Positions 42,689 through 53,078 of a stretch of DNA of 64,000 nucleotides are shown one piece after another. Each line of letters opens with the position of its first letter. Position 1 is the stretch's first letter. The notes beneath the pieces are model-generated. The model made no database searches and was not told the DNA's origin. It saw nothing but the letters and a program-made list of their open reading frames with translations. Source of the DNA: Bacteroidaceae bacterium (GTDB lineage Bacteria; Bacteroidota; Bacteroidia; Bacteroidales; Bacteroidaceae); the NCBI GenBank assembly GCA_017444485.1, contig JAFSWM010000019.1:1-64000 (forward strand), given 5' to 3'. Both the position numbers and the translations under genes were made by a program.

Positions 42689-43273
42689 TCAGTGGTTGCA
42701 GATTTCTTCGTAGCAGTGCCGGCAGAGCGGCTCGTACTCTTGCGTCTCGCCGAGCATCACCCTGTTTTCGCCCTCCACGATGCGATGTGAGATATAGGCC
42801 AGGTCGCCGCAGCGCACGCAGATGGCGTGCACCTTGGTCACATCTTCGGCGATGGCACAGAGGGCAGGCATGGGGCCGAAGGGCACACCCTTGAAATCCA
42901 TGTCAAGACCGGCGATGATGACACGTTTGCCATTAGAGGCCAGTTGTCGGCAAACTTCGGTGAGGCCGTCGTCGAAGAACTGCGCCTCATCGATGCCCAC
43001 CACGTCGGCATCGGCGGTCATGAGTAGCAGAGAGGCCGAACTGTCGATTGGCGTGGCGGCTACGGCGTGGCTGTCGTGCGACACCACGTCTTCCTCGCTG
43101 TAGCGCGTGTCCACAGCGGGCTTATAGATTTCCACGCGCTGCTTAGCAATGCGTGCACGCTTGAGGCGGCGTATGAGTTCCTCGGTCTTTCCCGAAAACA
43201 TCGAGCCACAAATCACTTCTATTCTCCCGCGCGAGAACAACTCGCGCCCGTGTGTTTCTTCGTATTTGTGCAT
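42689..43273 (-). CDS. tdk: Thymidine kinase (type II)
   Basis: Thymidine kinase phosphorylates thymidine (and deoxyuridine) to dTMP using ATP. The 194 residues are the usual length of the short bacterial enzyme. The P-loop GSMFSGKT is at 23-30. The DEAQFF motif holds the catalytic Glu, and GLDMDFKG forms the lasso loop. The zinc-binding cysteines are in CVRCG and CRHCYE. It is first in a leftward run that ends in thyA, folA and a nucleotidase-type phosphatase, so salvage and synthesis of dTMP are encoded together. The -7 element sits only a few bases upstream of the ATG, giving a short leader. Confidence 0.96.
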   Translation of the reverse strand: MHKYEETHGRELFSRGRIEVICGSMFSGKTEELIRRLKRARIAKQRVEIYKPAVDTRYSEEDVVSHDSHAVAATPIDSSASLLLMTADADVVGIDEAQFFDDGLTEVCRQLASNGKRVIIAGLDMDFKGVPFGPMPALCAIAEDVTKVHAICVRCGDLAYISHRIVEGENRVMLGETQEYEPLCRHCYEEICNH

Positions 43274-43281
43274 AGCGAGGG

Positions 43282-43289
43282 CAAAGGTA
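43282..43289 (-). promoter_or_regulatory. -7 element for the tdk-thyA-folA run
   Basis: The reverse strand reads TACCTTTG, matching TAnnTTTG. The ATG of tdk is 8 bases away, so the leader is very short. No good -33 element is visible. Confidence 0.55.
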
Positions 43290-43346
43290 CGCTTTATTAT
43301 TATATGGTATGCGTGCCGTTAAACTTTTTTCTGACGCCTGCGCGTT

Positions 43347-43362
43347 TGGCACGCTTTTCGCT
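43347..43362 (+). promoter_or_regulatory. Sigma-54-like promoter ahead of groES-groEL
   Basis: The site reads TGGCACG (43347-43353), four bases, then TCGCT (43358-43362). It keeps the key GG and GC with exactly 10 bases between them, with one change from the TTGC box. Transcription would begin about 35 bases before groES. No TAnnTTTG element is seen here on the forward strand. Confidence 0.5.
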
Positions 43363-43407
43363 ATTAGAGTGTCGGAAATTCGAACAACCTTAAACAATCT
43401 ACAAGTT

Positions 43408-45340
<1,933 letters not shown>

Positions 45341-45376
45341 TCCTTCAGCGGCCCAGAGCCGATACAATACCACTTA

Positions 45377-45417
45377 GCGCAGGCTGCCGACAATGTTCGG
45401 CGGCCTGCGCGTCTTTA
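45377..45417 (+). terminator. Terminator of groES-groEL
   Basis: GCGCAGGCTGCCGA (45377-45390) pairs with TCGGCGGCCTGCGC (45397-45410), with one wobble pair and a 6-base loop. A short T-rich stretch follows. It lies 37 bases past the groEL stop. Confidence 0.75.
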
Positions 45418-45568
45418 TAGGGTGCACTGCTGTCGAGATGGGCCGCAGCGTATGGGGACAAACTGTACCTATCGCCAAGCCGGTTTTCACGCTCGGCGAG
45501 GTGCAAAAGAGGGTGGGGAAGGCCGTCGGCGGGCTGACCAAGGGCGGTGGAGCCATCTCGGACTTCGG

Positions 45569-45634
45569 AAAAACAATCTCGGACTTTGTCGCGACAAGAT
45601 CCGTTGTCGTCGTGACAAAGTCCGAGATAGTTTT
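45569..45634. repeat. 66-bp capped hairpin element, copy B
   Basis: A left cap close to AAAAACAAT (45569-45577) and right cap ATAGTTTT (45627-45634) flank 13-bp perfect arms, CTCGGACTTTGTC (45578-45590) and its complement (45614-45626). An inner CGACAA/TTGTCG pair surrounds the loop. It is preceded by ATCTCGGACTTCGG (45555-45568), a half-element resembling the arm of copy A. It lies in the 450-base gap between converging groEL and DUF4301 genes. I see no gene there. Confidence 0.8.
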
Positions 45635-45790
45635 GTGCCAATGCTGCGCGGCGTCCGCTGAGCAAGGAGTCAGTGGTGGCTTTTTCCGATGGGCAAAAGT
45701 AAGCCTCCGCCGCTATTCAGGGCAAGGACATTATGGTGCTGCCCGTAAGCCTAATAGGTAGAATTAGTAGCGACAGCCGCGCTCACCAGG

Positions 45791-47308
45791 TCACTGGTGC
45801 TGCTCGCGGTAGAGGTCGTTCACCGTCTTGACGGGGTTGAACGTGCTCAGAGGTACCTCCACAAACACCGTGTTCCAGTCGGACATCGCGCCGTTCCACA
45901 GGCCGGGAAGTTCCAGGGCTTTGAGTTCGCGCCCGTCCTTGCTCTTGTGGGAGATGAAGCCGGTCTGGGGATCCACATAACGTGGCAGGCTGAAGGCTTC
46001 GCCGCGATAGTTCTTCAGACCGCAGACCAGGTCCACGGGATTGAAGTGGGTGCCTTGCTCGAACATGGCTTTCTTTGCGGGGTCGGCCATGTCGATTTGC
46101 GAACTCTCGAGGATCTGGCAACTCACGGTGTCGTCGGGGTTGTAGGCCAGGAAGGGACCACCACCCGGCTCGCCCACATTCTTCACCATAGCGGCCACAC
46201 GCATGGGACGGTCCAACTTGCTGTGCAGGTAGTCGGCCAACTGCGTGTCGTCGAGCAATGCGGCCTCGTCGCTGTGGCAGCACAGGTCGGTCTCAAGGAA
46301 ATGGAGCATCTCAAGGAGTTCTTCGTGCGCTGCGCCGTCGTCAAGTCTTTGCAGATAGGCGTAGGCGCGGTCCTGGAGCGTGATGAGCAGGCCAGCGAGG
46401 ATTTTCTTGAAGCGCACCGTGTCGCCCTTGAGGCGGTCGGGCACCACGTTGTCGATGTTTTTGACAAACACCACATCGGCATCGATGGCGTCTAAGTTCA
46501 CGATGAGCGCTCCGTGGCCGCCCGGACGGAACAGCAGCGAACCGTCGGTGTTGCGGAAGGGCGTGTTGTCGGCATTAGCCGCCACGGTGTCGGTGGCCGG
46601 GCTTTGCTCAGAGAAGGTCACTTCGTACTTCGGGCCATACACCTTCTGGTAGAGGGGTGTTACCTCACTGACAAGGGTTTCGAACAGCGCGCGGTGCTCT
46701 GGCGATACGGTGAAGTGGACCCTGGCCTTGCCGTCAGCGCCGCAGGCATAGAGCGCAGCCTCCACCAGGTGCTCCTCCACCGGCGTGCGCACGCTGTCGG
46801 CGTAGCGATGGAACTGCAGCAACCCCTTGGGCAGCGCGCCATAGTTGAGGCCGTCCTTGCCGAGCATGGTGCGTGCCACGTCCTTGTAGCGTCCTTCACG
46901 CAGCAGGGCGTCAGCGTCTTTGCCGTGCAACCGCTGACAGGCGGCATTGAGGGCAGGCTTGAAGGCGGCGGTGTCGAGTTTGCCGAAGAAGAGTTTTTCA
47001 GCTGCTGTCTCGGGCTTCTCGCGGTCGCTGTCGACAAAGGCGAACACGTCCTTGAACATGCGGCTGGCGGCGCCGCTTGCCGGGACGAACTTCACGATGG
47101 TATGTCCCTCTTGCAGGTACTTGTCCCAGGCGGCAGCAAGCCCCGCTTGGACAGCCTCGTCGGTGCGCACGATGCCGTGGCCCACAGCGGCGGCGCTCTC
47201 TATACGGAGGAAGGGGAAACCGGTGGCAAAACGTTTCAGTTGGTCTTCCAACTGCGCTTCGCTGATGCCTTTGGCGGCCAGCAGCGCGCGGTCTTTTTCG
47301 GTGAGCAT
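45791..47308 (-). CDS. DUF4301 family protein (nucleotidyltransferase-like)
   Basis: The 505 residues match the DUF4301 family, almost confined to Bacteroidetes. The opening of the core, FVPASGAASRMFK, resembles the glycine-rich loop of NDP-sugar nucleotidyltransferases. RPGGHGALIVNL and DADVVFVKNIDNVVPD fit the metal and sugar-binding strands. The role is not established; activation of a sugar for surface glycan synthesis is a reasonable guess. It has its own consensus promoter almost 200 bases upstream and the spacing suggests a leader RNA. It converges on groEL. Confidence 0.88.
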   Translation of the reverse strand: MLTEKDRALLAAKGISEAQLEDQLKRFATGFPFLRIESAAAVGHGIVRTDEAVQAGLAAAWDKYLQEGHTIVKFVPASGAASRMFKDVFAFVDSDREKPETAAEKLFFGKLDTAAFKPALNAACQRLHGKDADALLREGRYKDVARTMLGKDGLNYGALPKGLLQFHRYADSVRTPVEEHLVEAALYACGADGKARVHFTVSPEHRALFETLVSEVTPLYQKVYGPKYEVTFSEQSPATDTVAANADNTPFRNTDGSLLFRPGGHGALIVNLDAIDADVVFVKNIDNVVPDRLKGDTVRFKKILAGLLITLQDRAYAYLQRLDDGAAHEELLEMLHFLETDLCCHSDEAALLDDTQLADYLHSKLDRPMRVAAMVKNVGEPGGGPFLAYNPDDTVSCQILESSQIDMADPAKKAMFEQGTHFNPVDLVCGLKNYRGEAFSLPRYVDPQTGFISHKSKDGRELKALELPGLWNGAMSDWNTVFVEVPLSTFNPVKTVNDLYREQHQ

Positions 47309-47500
47309 AGTTTGGTAGTTTGATGTGGTTAGTGATGCGAAAATGGTGGAGGAGGCGCTTTCCCGAGGCTGCCCGAGAAATCATCGGTTCGCTCTTGGCG
47401 ATGTGGCAGCCCGCGAATGAGCGAAGCAAGGTGGCGGGACATGCAGCAAAGGGAGAAGAAACTCCGCTCTTGGCGGACATGACAGACGCGCCGTTGCCCG

Positions 47501-47531
47501 CAAAGGTAGTGTTATGCGGTGGCTTTGCAAA
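47501..47531 (-). promoter_or_regulatory. Consensus promoter for the DUF4301 gene
   Basis: On the reverse strand TTTG (47528-47531) is followed after 19 bases by TACCTTTG (47501-47508). The ATG is at 47308, so about 190 bases of leader remain. I see no gene in the leader. Confidence 0.7.
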
Positions 47532-47563
47532 GTCAAACGCCTCTTTTCTCCCGATTTAGGTAT

Positions 47564-47602
47564 AAAAAAACGGCGGCAGGGAGTTTGTTCACCCTGCCGC
47601 CG
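47564..47602 (-). terminator. Intrinsic terminator of the sigma factor gene
   Basis: CGGCGGCAGGG (47571-47581) pairs perfectly with CCCTGCCGCCG (47592-47602). On the reverse strand it is followed by seven Ts (47564-47570). Confidence 0.9.
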
Positions 47603-47662
47603 ATAATGGTTTATGCTGAGAACTAAAATGTTTGTCACCAATTGTTTGCCGTTTGGCAGGTT

Positions 47663-48256
47663 TCAGCCTGTGTAGAGCGAGATGTGGTGCTCCTCGGCCA
47701 TGCGGCGCATGTTGAGCACGGCATAGCGCATACGGCCCAATGCGGTATTGATGCCCACACCCGTAGTTTCGGCAATCTCCTTGAAACTCATGTCTTGGAA
47801 GAAACGCAGAAACACCACTTCGCGCTGCGTGTCGGGCAGGTGGTCCATCAGGCGGCGCACGTCGCGAAGCGTCTGCTCGGTGACCATCTGGCTCTCCACC
47901 GGCAGGTCGGCCACTGCTGCATTGTTGAGCAGGTCGTAGGAAGCCTCGTCGTTGGAGATGGTGTTCTCGCCGCGTATCTGGCGATATTGGTCGATGATCT
48001 GGTTGCGGGCGATGCGCACCAGCCATGCATAGAACTTGCCAGAGGCGGTGTAACGGCCCTGCTGCAACGTCACAATGGCGCGTACGAACGTCTCCTGGAA
48101 GATGTCGTTGGCCTCGTCTTCGCTGTGGACGTTATAAAGAATGTAGGTGAACAACTTTTCCTGGTAGCGGGCGAGCAACTCGTCGAATGCCTCGCCGGAA
48201 CCTTGTACGTACATCTCAACCAACTGGTCGTCGGTGAGCGTCTTCAATAATTCCAT
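47663..48256 (-). CDS. ECF-type sigma-70 family RNA polymerase sigma factor
   Basis: ECF sigma factors guide RNA polymerase to special promoters. The 197 residues show region 2 (DIFQETFVRAIVTLQQGRYTASGKFYAWLVRIARNQIID in parts) and region 4 (LPDTQREVVFLRFFQDMSFKEIAETTGVGINTALGRM, the helix-turn-helix). No anti-sigma gene follows, and the gene stands alone with its own promoter and terminator. It could act on the nearby uptake locus, but there is no evidence for this in the sequence. The leader is about 75 bases. Confidence 0.93.
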   Translation of the reverse strand: MELLKTLTDDQLVEMYVQGSGEAFDELLARYQEKLFTYILYNVHSEDEANDIFQETFVRAIVTLQQGRYTASGKFYAWLVRIARNQIIDQYRQIRGENTISNDEASYDLLNNAAVADLPVESQMVTEQTLRDVRRLMDHLPDTQREVVFLRFFQDMSFKEIAETTGVGINTALGRMRYAVLNMRRMAEEHHISLYTG

Positions 48257-48332
48257 TACTTACAATGTTGTGGTTTGAAGTAATGTGTTCCTATAGGCAA
48301 AGTCGTTTAGGTGGGTGATGGTTAATTCGTGG

Positions 48333-48363
48333 CAAAAGTAAACCGCCCCTTCTATATGTGCAA
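48333..48363 (-). promoter_or_regulatory. Promoter for the ECF-type sigma factor
   Basis: On the reverse strand TTG (48361-48363) is followed after 20 bases by TACTTTTG (48333-48340), a good match to the Bacteroidetes consensus. Confidence 0.65.
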
Positions 48364-48456
48364 GTTTTTTAACAAAAAAAGCCTACTTTTCACAATAATG
48401 CGCCACCGCCGCCGTTCAGAGGGGCTGCCATCACCGCCGAAACGCTCCTTTTTTGA

Positions 48457-48464
48457 TAGTTTTG
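48457..48464 (+). promoter_or_regulatory. -7 element for the radical SAM gene
   Basis: TAGTTTTG matches TAnnTTTG. The leader to the ATG at 48527 would be about 60 bases. Confidence 0.55.
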
Positions 48465-48526
48465 CGCCTGCAAAACCAATCTCCTCCGCCCAATCCCATC
48501 GAGATAGCCTCAATTACTGCCCGACA

Positions 48527-49441
48527 ATGCCCTTTTCCTACCTCACATACGCAGACTTTTTGGCTCGCCACATTTCCGGGAAGGTGCAGAAGATTGCTGT
48601 GGACGCTGGTTTCACTTGTCCGAACCGCGACGGCACGCTCGGTACGCGCGGCTGCGCCTTTTGCGACAACAGAAGTTTTGTACCCCCGTATTGCGACCCC
48701 TCGGACAGTATCAGTGAGCAGTTGCGTAAAGGCGTGGACTTCTTTCGTAGAAAATATCCGGCCATGCGCTTTTTGGCCTATTTCCAAGCGCACACCAACA
48801 CCTATGCTCCGTTGCCCGACCTGCATCGTCGCTATGAGGAGGCCCTCAGCGCCGACGGGGTAGTGGGCCTCGTAGTGGCCACGCGGCCCGACTGCCTGCC
48901 TGACGACGTGCTGGATCTGCTCGCCGACCTGTCACAGCGTGCTTTCGTACAGATAGAGGTGGGCGTGGAAACGGTGCACGATCGCACCCTGAGGCTGATC
49001 GGCCGAGGGCATGACTATGCCTGTGCCGCTGACGCCATACGGCGTGCGGCAAAATACGACCTGCATGTAGGCATACACATGATACTTGGCTTGCCAGGCG
49101 AGACACGCAACGACATCCTCCAGCAGGCACAAACCATAGCCGCGCTGCCCATTGAGACCTTGAAACTCCATCAACTGCAGGTGCTGCGCCGCACACCGAT
49201 GGAGCGACTCTATCAATCAAACCCCAAGATGTTCCCCACGTTCACGCCCCAGGAGTATGCTGCCTTGGTTTTAGATTATCTTGCGTTCATACCCCCGAGC
49301 GTGGCCATCGACCGCTTTCTGAACCAGTCGCCTCCAGGAATGCTCGCCCGCCCAGGATGGGGACTTAAGAACCACGAATTTACTGCAATTCTGCATAATG
49401 AAGCCGCTCGCAGAGCCCATAGCCATGCTGCAGACCAATGA
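48527..49441 (+). CDS. Radical SAM protein, YhcC (TIGR01212) family
   Basis: The protein binds a [4Fe-4S] cluster and S-adenosylmethionine. The 304 residues start with MPFSYLTYADFLARHISGKV. The cluster cysteines are in FTCPNRDGTLGTRGCAFCD (three Cys in the family's long-spaced pattern). A TIM-barrel core follows, with QIEVGVETVHD and GIHMILGLPGET. The family role is not known with confidence. A longer frame starting at 48329 would run through the promoter and is rejected. The gene stands alone, divergent from the sigma factor gene, with no close neighbour downstream. Confidence 0.92.
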   Translation: MPFSYLTYADFLARHISGKVQKIAVDAGFTCPNRDGTLGTRGCAFCDNRSFVPPYCDPSDSISEQLRKGVDFFRRKYPAMRFLAYFQAHTNTYAPLPDLHRRYEEALSADGVVGLVVATRPDCLPDDVLDLLADLSQRAFVQIEVGVETVHDRTLRLIGRGHDYACAADAIRRAAKYDLHVGIHMILGLPGETRNDILQQAQTIAALPIETLKLHQLQVLRRTPMERLYQSNPKMFPTFTPQEYAALVLDYLAFIPPSVAIDRFLNQSPPGMLARPGWGLKNHEFTAILHNEAARRAHSHAADQ

Positions 49442-49688
49442 CGAGGTGCGAAAAGGGCCATAGAAATTTTCAATTACTCAATATAATATATATAGCATGC
49501 CGATTATGTTATCAGTCCTGCCAACGATGCTTGGCGCGTCCGTTTCTTCTACGCGATCACTCGCCTTCGTCGCCCTCGTTTCCTCCCTCCTGACTCCCAT
49601 CTCTCCCGCCCTCCCCGCTAAATCCGCGCCGTTTGAAACGAAATCTTAAAAAATCTTAAACAAATCCCTCGGAATACCCAACAAGTGT

Positions 49689-49717
49689 TGCAGAATACAA
49701 AAAATACTTAATTTTGC
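49689..49717 (+). promoter_or_regulatory. Promoter for the FAS1-SusC-SusD locus
   Basis: TTG (49689-49691) is followed after 18 bases by TAATTTTG (49710-49717). The leader to 49854 is about 135 bases. The 412-base gap before the locus holds no gene I can support. Confidence 0.6.
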
Positions 49718-49853
49718 TACCTATTATTGCCATATAGGGCTTACAAATAACGGTGTTGCCGTGATTTGCAAGGTCTTACGGTGTGCGTGCCTCTGCATGT
49801 AGTTTGCAGAAAGCGTAAGAGAATAAACAAAACAAAAATATCAAACCTAATTA

Positions 49854-52800
49854 ATGCGTATGAAAAACCGTTTCAGCAAGAGAGCAAGGACGTGGCTCTA
49901 TGCCATGTGCTTCCTTTCCATTTGCGGTGTTTCCTACTCCTGTTCCGACGACTACGATCTTGACGAGACGTTGCCCTCGGACATGGCCAGTGGGGGCATT
50001 TACGACCAACTCAAGGAGCGCGGCTTTACCACCATGGTCCGCCTCATTGATGACAACAACTATGCCGACGTGTTGTCGAAGACCGGTAGTAAGACGATCT
50101 TCGCTGCCGACGATGAGGCATGGGCCCGCTTCTTTGCCACCACCAACTGGACTGACGGCAACGGCAATCCCATCAGGAGTTACGACCAACTCTCGACCGG
50201 ACAGAAGAGCCTGCTCTTCAAGAACGCTATGCTCGACAATGCCTATGTGCTGGAGATGCTTGCCAACGTGACGCTCAACAACACGCTGACCAAGAACCAA
50301 TGTCTCAGGCAGGTGACCTCCTACTCGGCTGTGGACACCATACCTCTTTGGGAACCCACCGACCTTCCCGTGATGCTCAACAAAGTTCCGGAATCAACCG
50401 GATCCTCTAGTTCCGTCACCTCCGACATCGAATGGTGGGGTAAGGACTATTGGGGCATGCGCAACCAACCCGGCTCGCGCAGAATCTTTATGGCAGTGGA
50501 CGGCACCAACGGCATGATGACCCACTTCATCGAAGCAAACATGAAGGAGAAGAGCATCACGCACTCCGACGCTGGTTTTATTCTCCTCGGCGACCGTAAC
50601 GCATGGCCGGAGAACGAGGAGCGCAGTTATATCTATAACCGCGAAATCATTGAGTCGGACATTGTGTGCAAAAACGGTTATATCCATGTGCTTGACGATG
50701 TGCTCGTGCCGCCTACCAACATGGCTGAGACCATTCGCCAAGACCCCGAACTCTCCTACTTCTCTTCGATGCTCGACCGTTTCTCCGCTCCCTACTACGA
50801 CGCTACGCTTACCGCTAACTATCGTGCTCTGCGTGACATCAGCGCAGAGGCTGCTGGCGCTGGCAACTTCGTGGCAGACAGCATCTTCGTGAAACTCTAC
50901 GCTTCCGAGAACGGACGAACCCTTGGCAGTTACAGCCCCTCCGGACAACTGGCCCTGACACCTGACAATGCCACACTCTCAGCACAGTTCCCCAAACTGC
51001 TCTTCGACCCGGGCTGGAACCAGTATTCGCCCAGCAGTACGGCTGTTGTGAAAGAGCAAGACATGGCTGCGATGTTCGTGCCGAACAACGAGGCTTTGTG
51101 GAACTACTTCACCACAGGCGGTGGTGTCTCCATCATTGAGCGTTTCGGCACCGACCTGCCCCTGACGCGCGACAATTTCGTGGAGAACATCTCGCAGGTC
51201 CCCCTGAACATCATCAAGTCGTTGGTCAGCAACCTGATGAAGAACTCGTTTGTAGAGACCGTGCCCAGCAAGTGGCGCACCATCATGAACGACGCCCAGG
51301 ACCAAATGTTCCCGCCTTCAGACTATACGGACGAGACCTATTACCAACAGTTTGATAAGGTGTTGTTGGCCAACAACGGTGTGATTTATGTGATGAACCA
51401 TGTAATCGCTCCCGCCGACTACGCCAGTGTAATTGGTCCGGCACTGCTCAGCGAGGATGCCAAGGTGATGAACGCCCTGCTCACTGCCGACGAGAGCGCA
51501 GGTGTGGAGGGATCGAGCAGCTTCGCCAACTCCCCCTTGCAGAAGTACTACAGCATCTACCTCAAGGCCATGCAGAGCCACTTCTCGCTCTTCATCCCCA
51601 CCGATGACGCGTTAGAAAAATATGGCCTCGTAGATCCCTTCGCCTACAGCACCGGCCTCTCCAGTGCGAGCAACTGGCGCTTCTGGAGTTTCACTTACAA
51701 GAAGACCAATATGTCGGGTAAGGTGATCCCCGTGGAGGCCACTGCCTACCTGTGGAAGCCCGAACAGGCTCGCGACATCAGCAACACCACCGCATTGCGC
51801 GGCTTCAGGGTGACCAACACGCAGATGACAAACTCGCAGTTTGGCGCTGTGAGGGCCAACCTCCTCTCCGAGATGGTGGACCAGCATATCATCGTGCACA
51901 ATGCAAACGAGACCGACGGCGTGCTCAGCGCACCCAACTGGTACCTGTCGCGCAACGGCGCACCGGTATTCGTGCAGAAGAAGGTTTCTGCCGACTACGG
52001 CGCAGGTATGGAGGTGCTCGGCGGCCTGCAGATCTGGCTCAACAGCGACGCCTCAGCAGATAACGACGAGATTTGCACCGTGACCAAGGGCTTCGACCAG
52101 ACTGGCGTGCAGAGCGATGGCAGCGCAGGCTATGGTAACGGAATGTCCTATATGATTGACCGCCCGATGCAGCCCACGATACACAGCGTGTACCACATGC
52201 TGAAGGATCGCGAGAACTACAGCACGTTCTTCTCCCTTTGCACCAACTCCGAACTGACGGATATCCTCGACAACAGCGGTTTCAAGTATCTCAAGCCCGA
52301 CTCAACCATGGCCAACGCGGAGTGGGAACGTGAGCGTCGCAAGTACCTCATCTTCCGTCCCACAGAGACGGCCTCCAACGTGGCATACTATACGCCCAAT
52401 GGCGAGCAACTTGTGCGCTTCTTCAACAACTATAACTACACCATCTACCTGCCCACGAACAGCGCCATCGCCGAGGCAGTGGCTAAGGGTCTGCCCACCT
52501 GGGACGACATCAAGGTGCTGACCGACGAAATCAAACTGCTCACCGAGACCATCGACGCGAAAGACAGTGACGATCCCACACGTGCCGACCTCGTTGATCA
52601 GCGCTGGGAGAAGATGCAGAAAGCACAGGCTATGGTGACCTGTCTGCTCAACTTCCTCAAGTACCACTTCCAAGACAAGAGTCTCTTTGTAGATAACGTC
52701 ACCGATGAAGAGGCCTACCAGACATCCTGCATCGACAGCGAGACCAATAACTACATCACGCTCAATGTGAGCCGTCAGCCTGGTCGCATTGCCGTGACCG

Positions 52801-53069
52801 ACAATAGCGGTTCCACCGTGAGCGTGGACACCTCCGACCCGGCCGAGTACAACGTGTTGGCCAACGACATGCAGTACAACGTGCAGAACAACCGTAACAC
52901 CAACAGCGTTTATGGTATGGTCAAGGTCAACTCCTATGTGGTGATGCACCGGCTTGCAGGCGACGCCTACCTGAACTTCCTCAGCAGCTCCTCGGGCCGT
53001 TACGACACGCAGTGGGCCACTACGGATGCAGCGCGCCGTTTCGTCAAAAAGTACAGAATACGTAAATAA
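49854..53069 (+). CDS. Large fasciclin (FAS1)-domain lipoprotein
   Basis: The 1071 residues begin with a lipoprotein signal (lipobox SYSC, Cys30) and carry about four FAS1-like regions. Region one is about 48-285 and ends GYIHVLDDVLVPP. Region two is about 290-520 and ends GVIYVMNHVIAP. Region three is about 524-690, with FSLFIPTDDALEKY. Region four is about 780-1050, with YTIYLPTNSAIAEA. FAS1 domains bind other proteins or glycans on surfaces. The gene is first in the uptake locus and ends 9 bases before the SusC-type gene, so it is an integral part of it. I start at 49854; the ATG at 49860 is equally plausible. Confidence 0.86.
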   Translation: MRMKNRFSKRARTWLYAMCFLSICGVSYSCSDDYDLDETLPSDMASGGIYDQLKERGFTTMVRLIDDNNYADVLSKTGSKTIFAADDEAWARFFATTNWTDGNGNPIRSYDQLSTGQKSLLFKNAMLDNAYVLEMLANVTLNNTLTKNQCLRQVTSYSAVDTIPLWEPTDLPVMLNKVPESTGSSSSVTSDIEWWGKDYWGMRNQPGSRRIFMAVDGTNGMMTHFIEANMKEKSITHSDAGFILLGDRNAWPENEERSYIYNREIIESDIVCKNGYIHVLDDVLVPPTNMAETIRQDPELSYFSSMLDRFSAPYYDATLTANYRALRDISAEAAGAGNFVADSIFVKLYASENGRTLGSYSPSGQLALTPDNATLSAQFPKLLFDPGWNQYSPSSTAVVKEQDMAAMFVPNNEALWNYFTTGGGVSIIERFGTDLPLTRDNFVENISQVPLNIIKSLVSNLMKNSFVETVPSKWRTIMNDAQDQMFPPSDYTDETYYQQFDKVLLANNGVIYVMNHVIAPADYASVIGPALLSEDAKVMNALLTADESAGVEGSSSFANSPLQKYYSIYLKAMQSHFSLFIPTDDALEKYGLVDPFAYSTGLSSASNWRFWSFTYKKTNMSGKVIPVEATAYLWKPEQARDISNTTALRGFRVTNTQMTNSQFGAVRANLLSEMVDQHIIVHNANETDGVLSAPNWYLSRNGAPVFVQKKVSADYGAGMEVLGGLQIWLNSDASADNDEICTVTKGFDQTGVQSDGSAGYGNGMSYMIDRPMQPTIHSVYHMLKDRENYSTFFSLCTNSELTDILDNSGFKYLKPDSTMANAEWERERRKYLIFRPTETASNVAYYTPNGEQLVRFFNNYNYTIYLPTNSAIAEAVAKGLPTWDDIKVLTDEIKLLTETIDAKDSDDPTRADLVDQRWEKMQKAQAMVTCLLNFLKYHFQDKSLFVDNVTDEEAYQTSCIDSETNNYITLNVSRQPGRIAVTDNSGSTVSVDTSDPAEYNVLANDMQYNVQNNRNTNSVYGMVKVNSYVVMHRLAGDAYLNFLSSSSGRYDTQWATTDAARRFVKKYRIRK

Positions 53070-53078
53070 CAACAAGCC

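Noticed and set aside
45393..45761. Possible 122-residue gene between groEL and DUF4301
   Set aside because: It overlaps the groEL terminator and the 66-bp hairpin, and shows no recognisable protein features.
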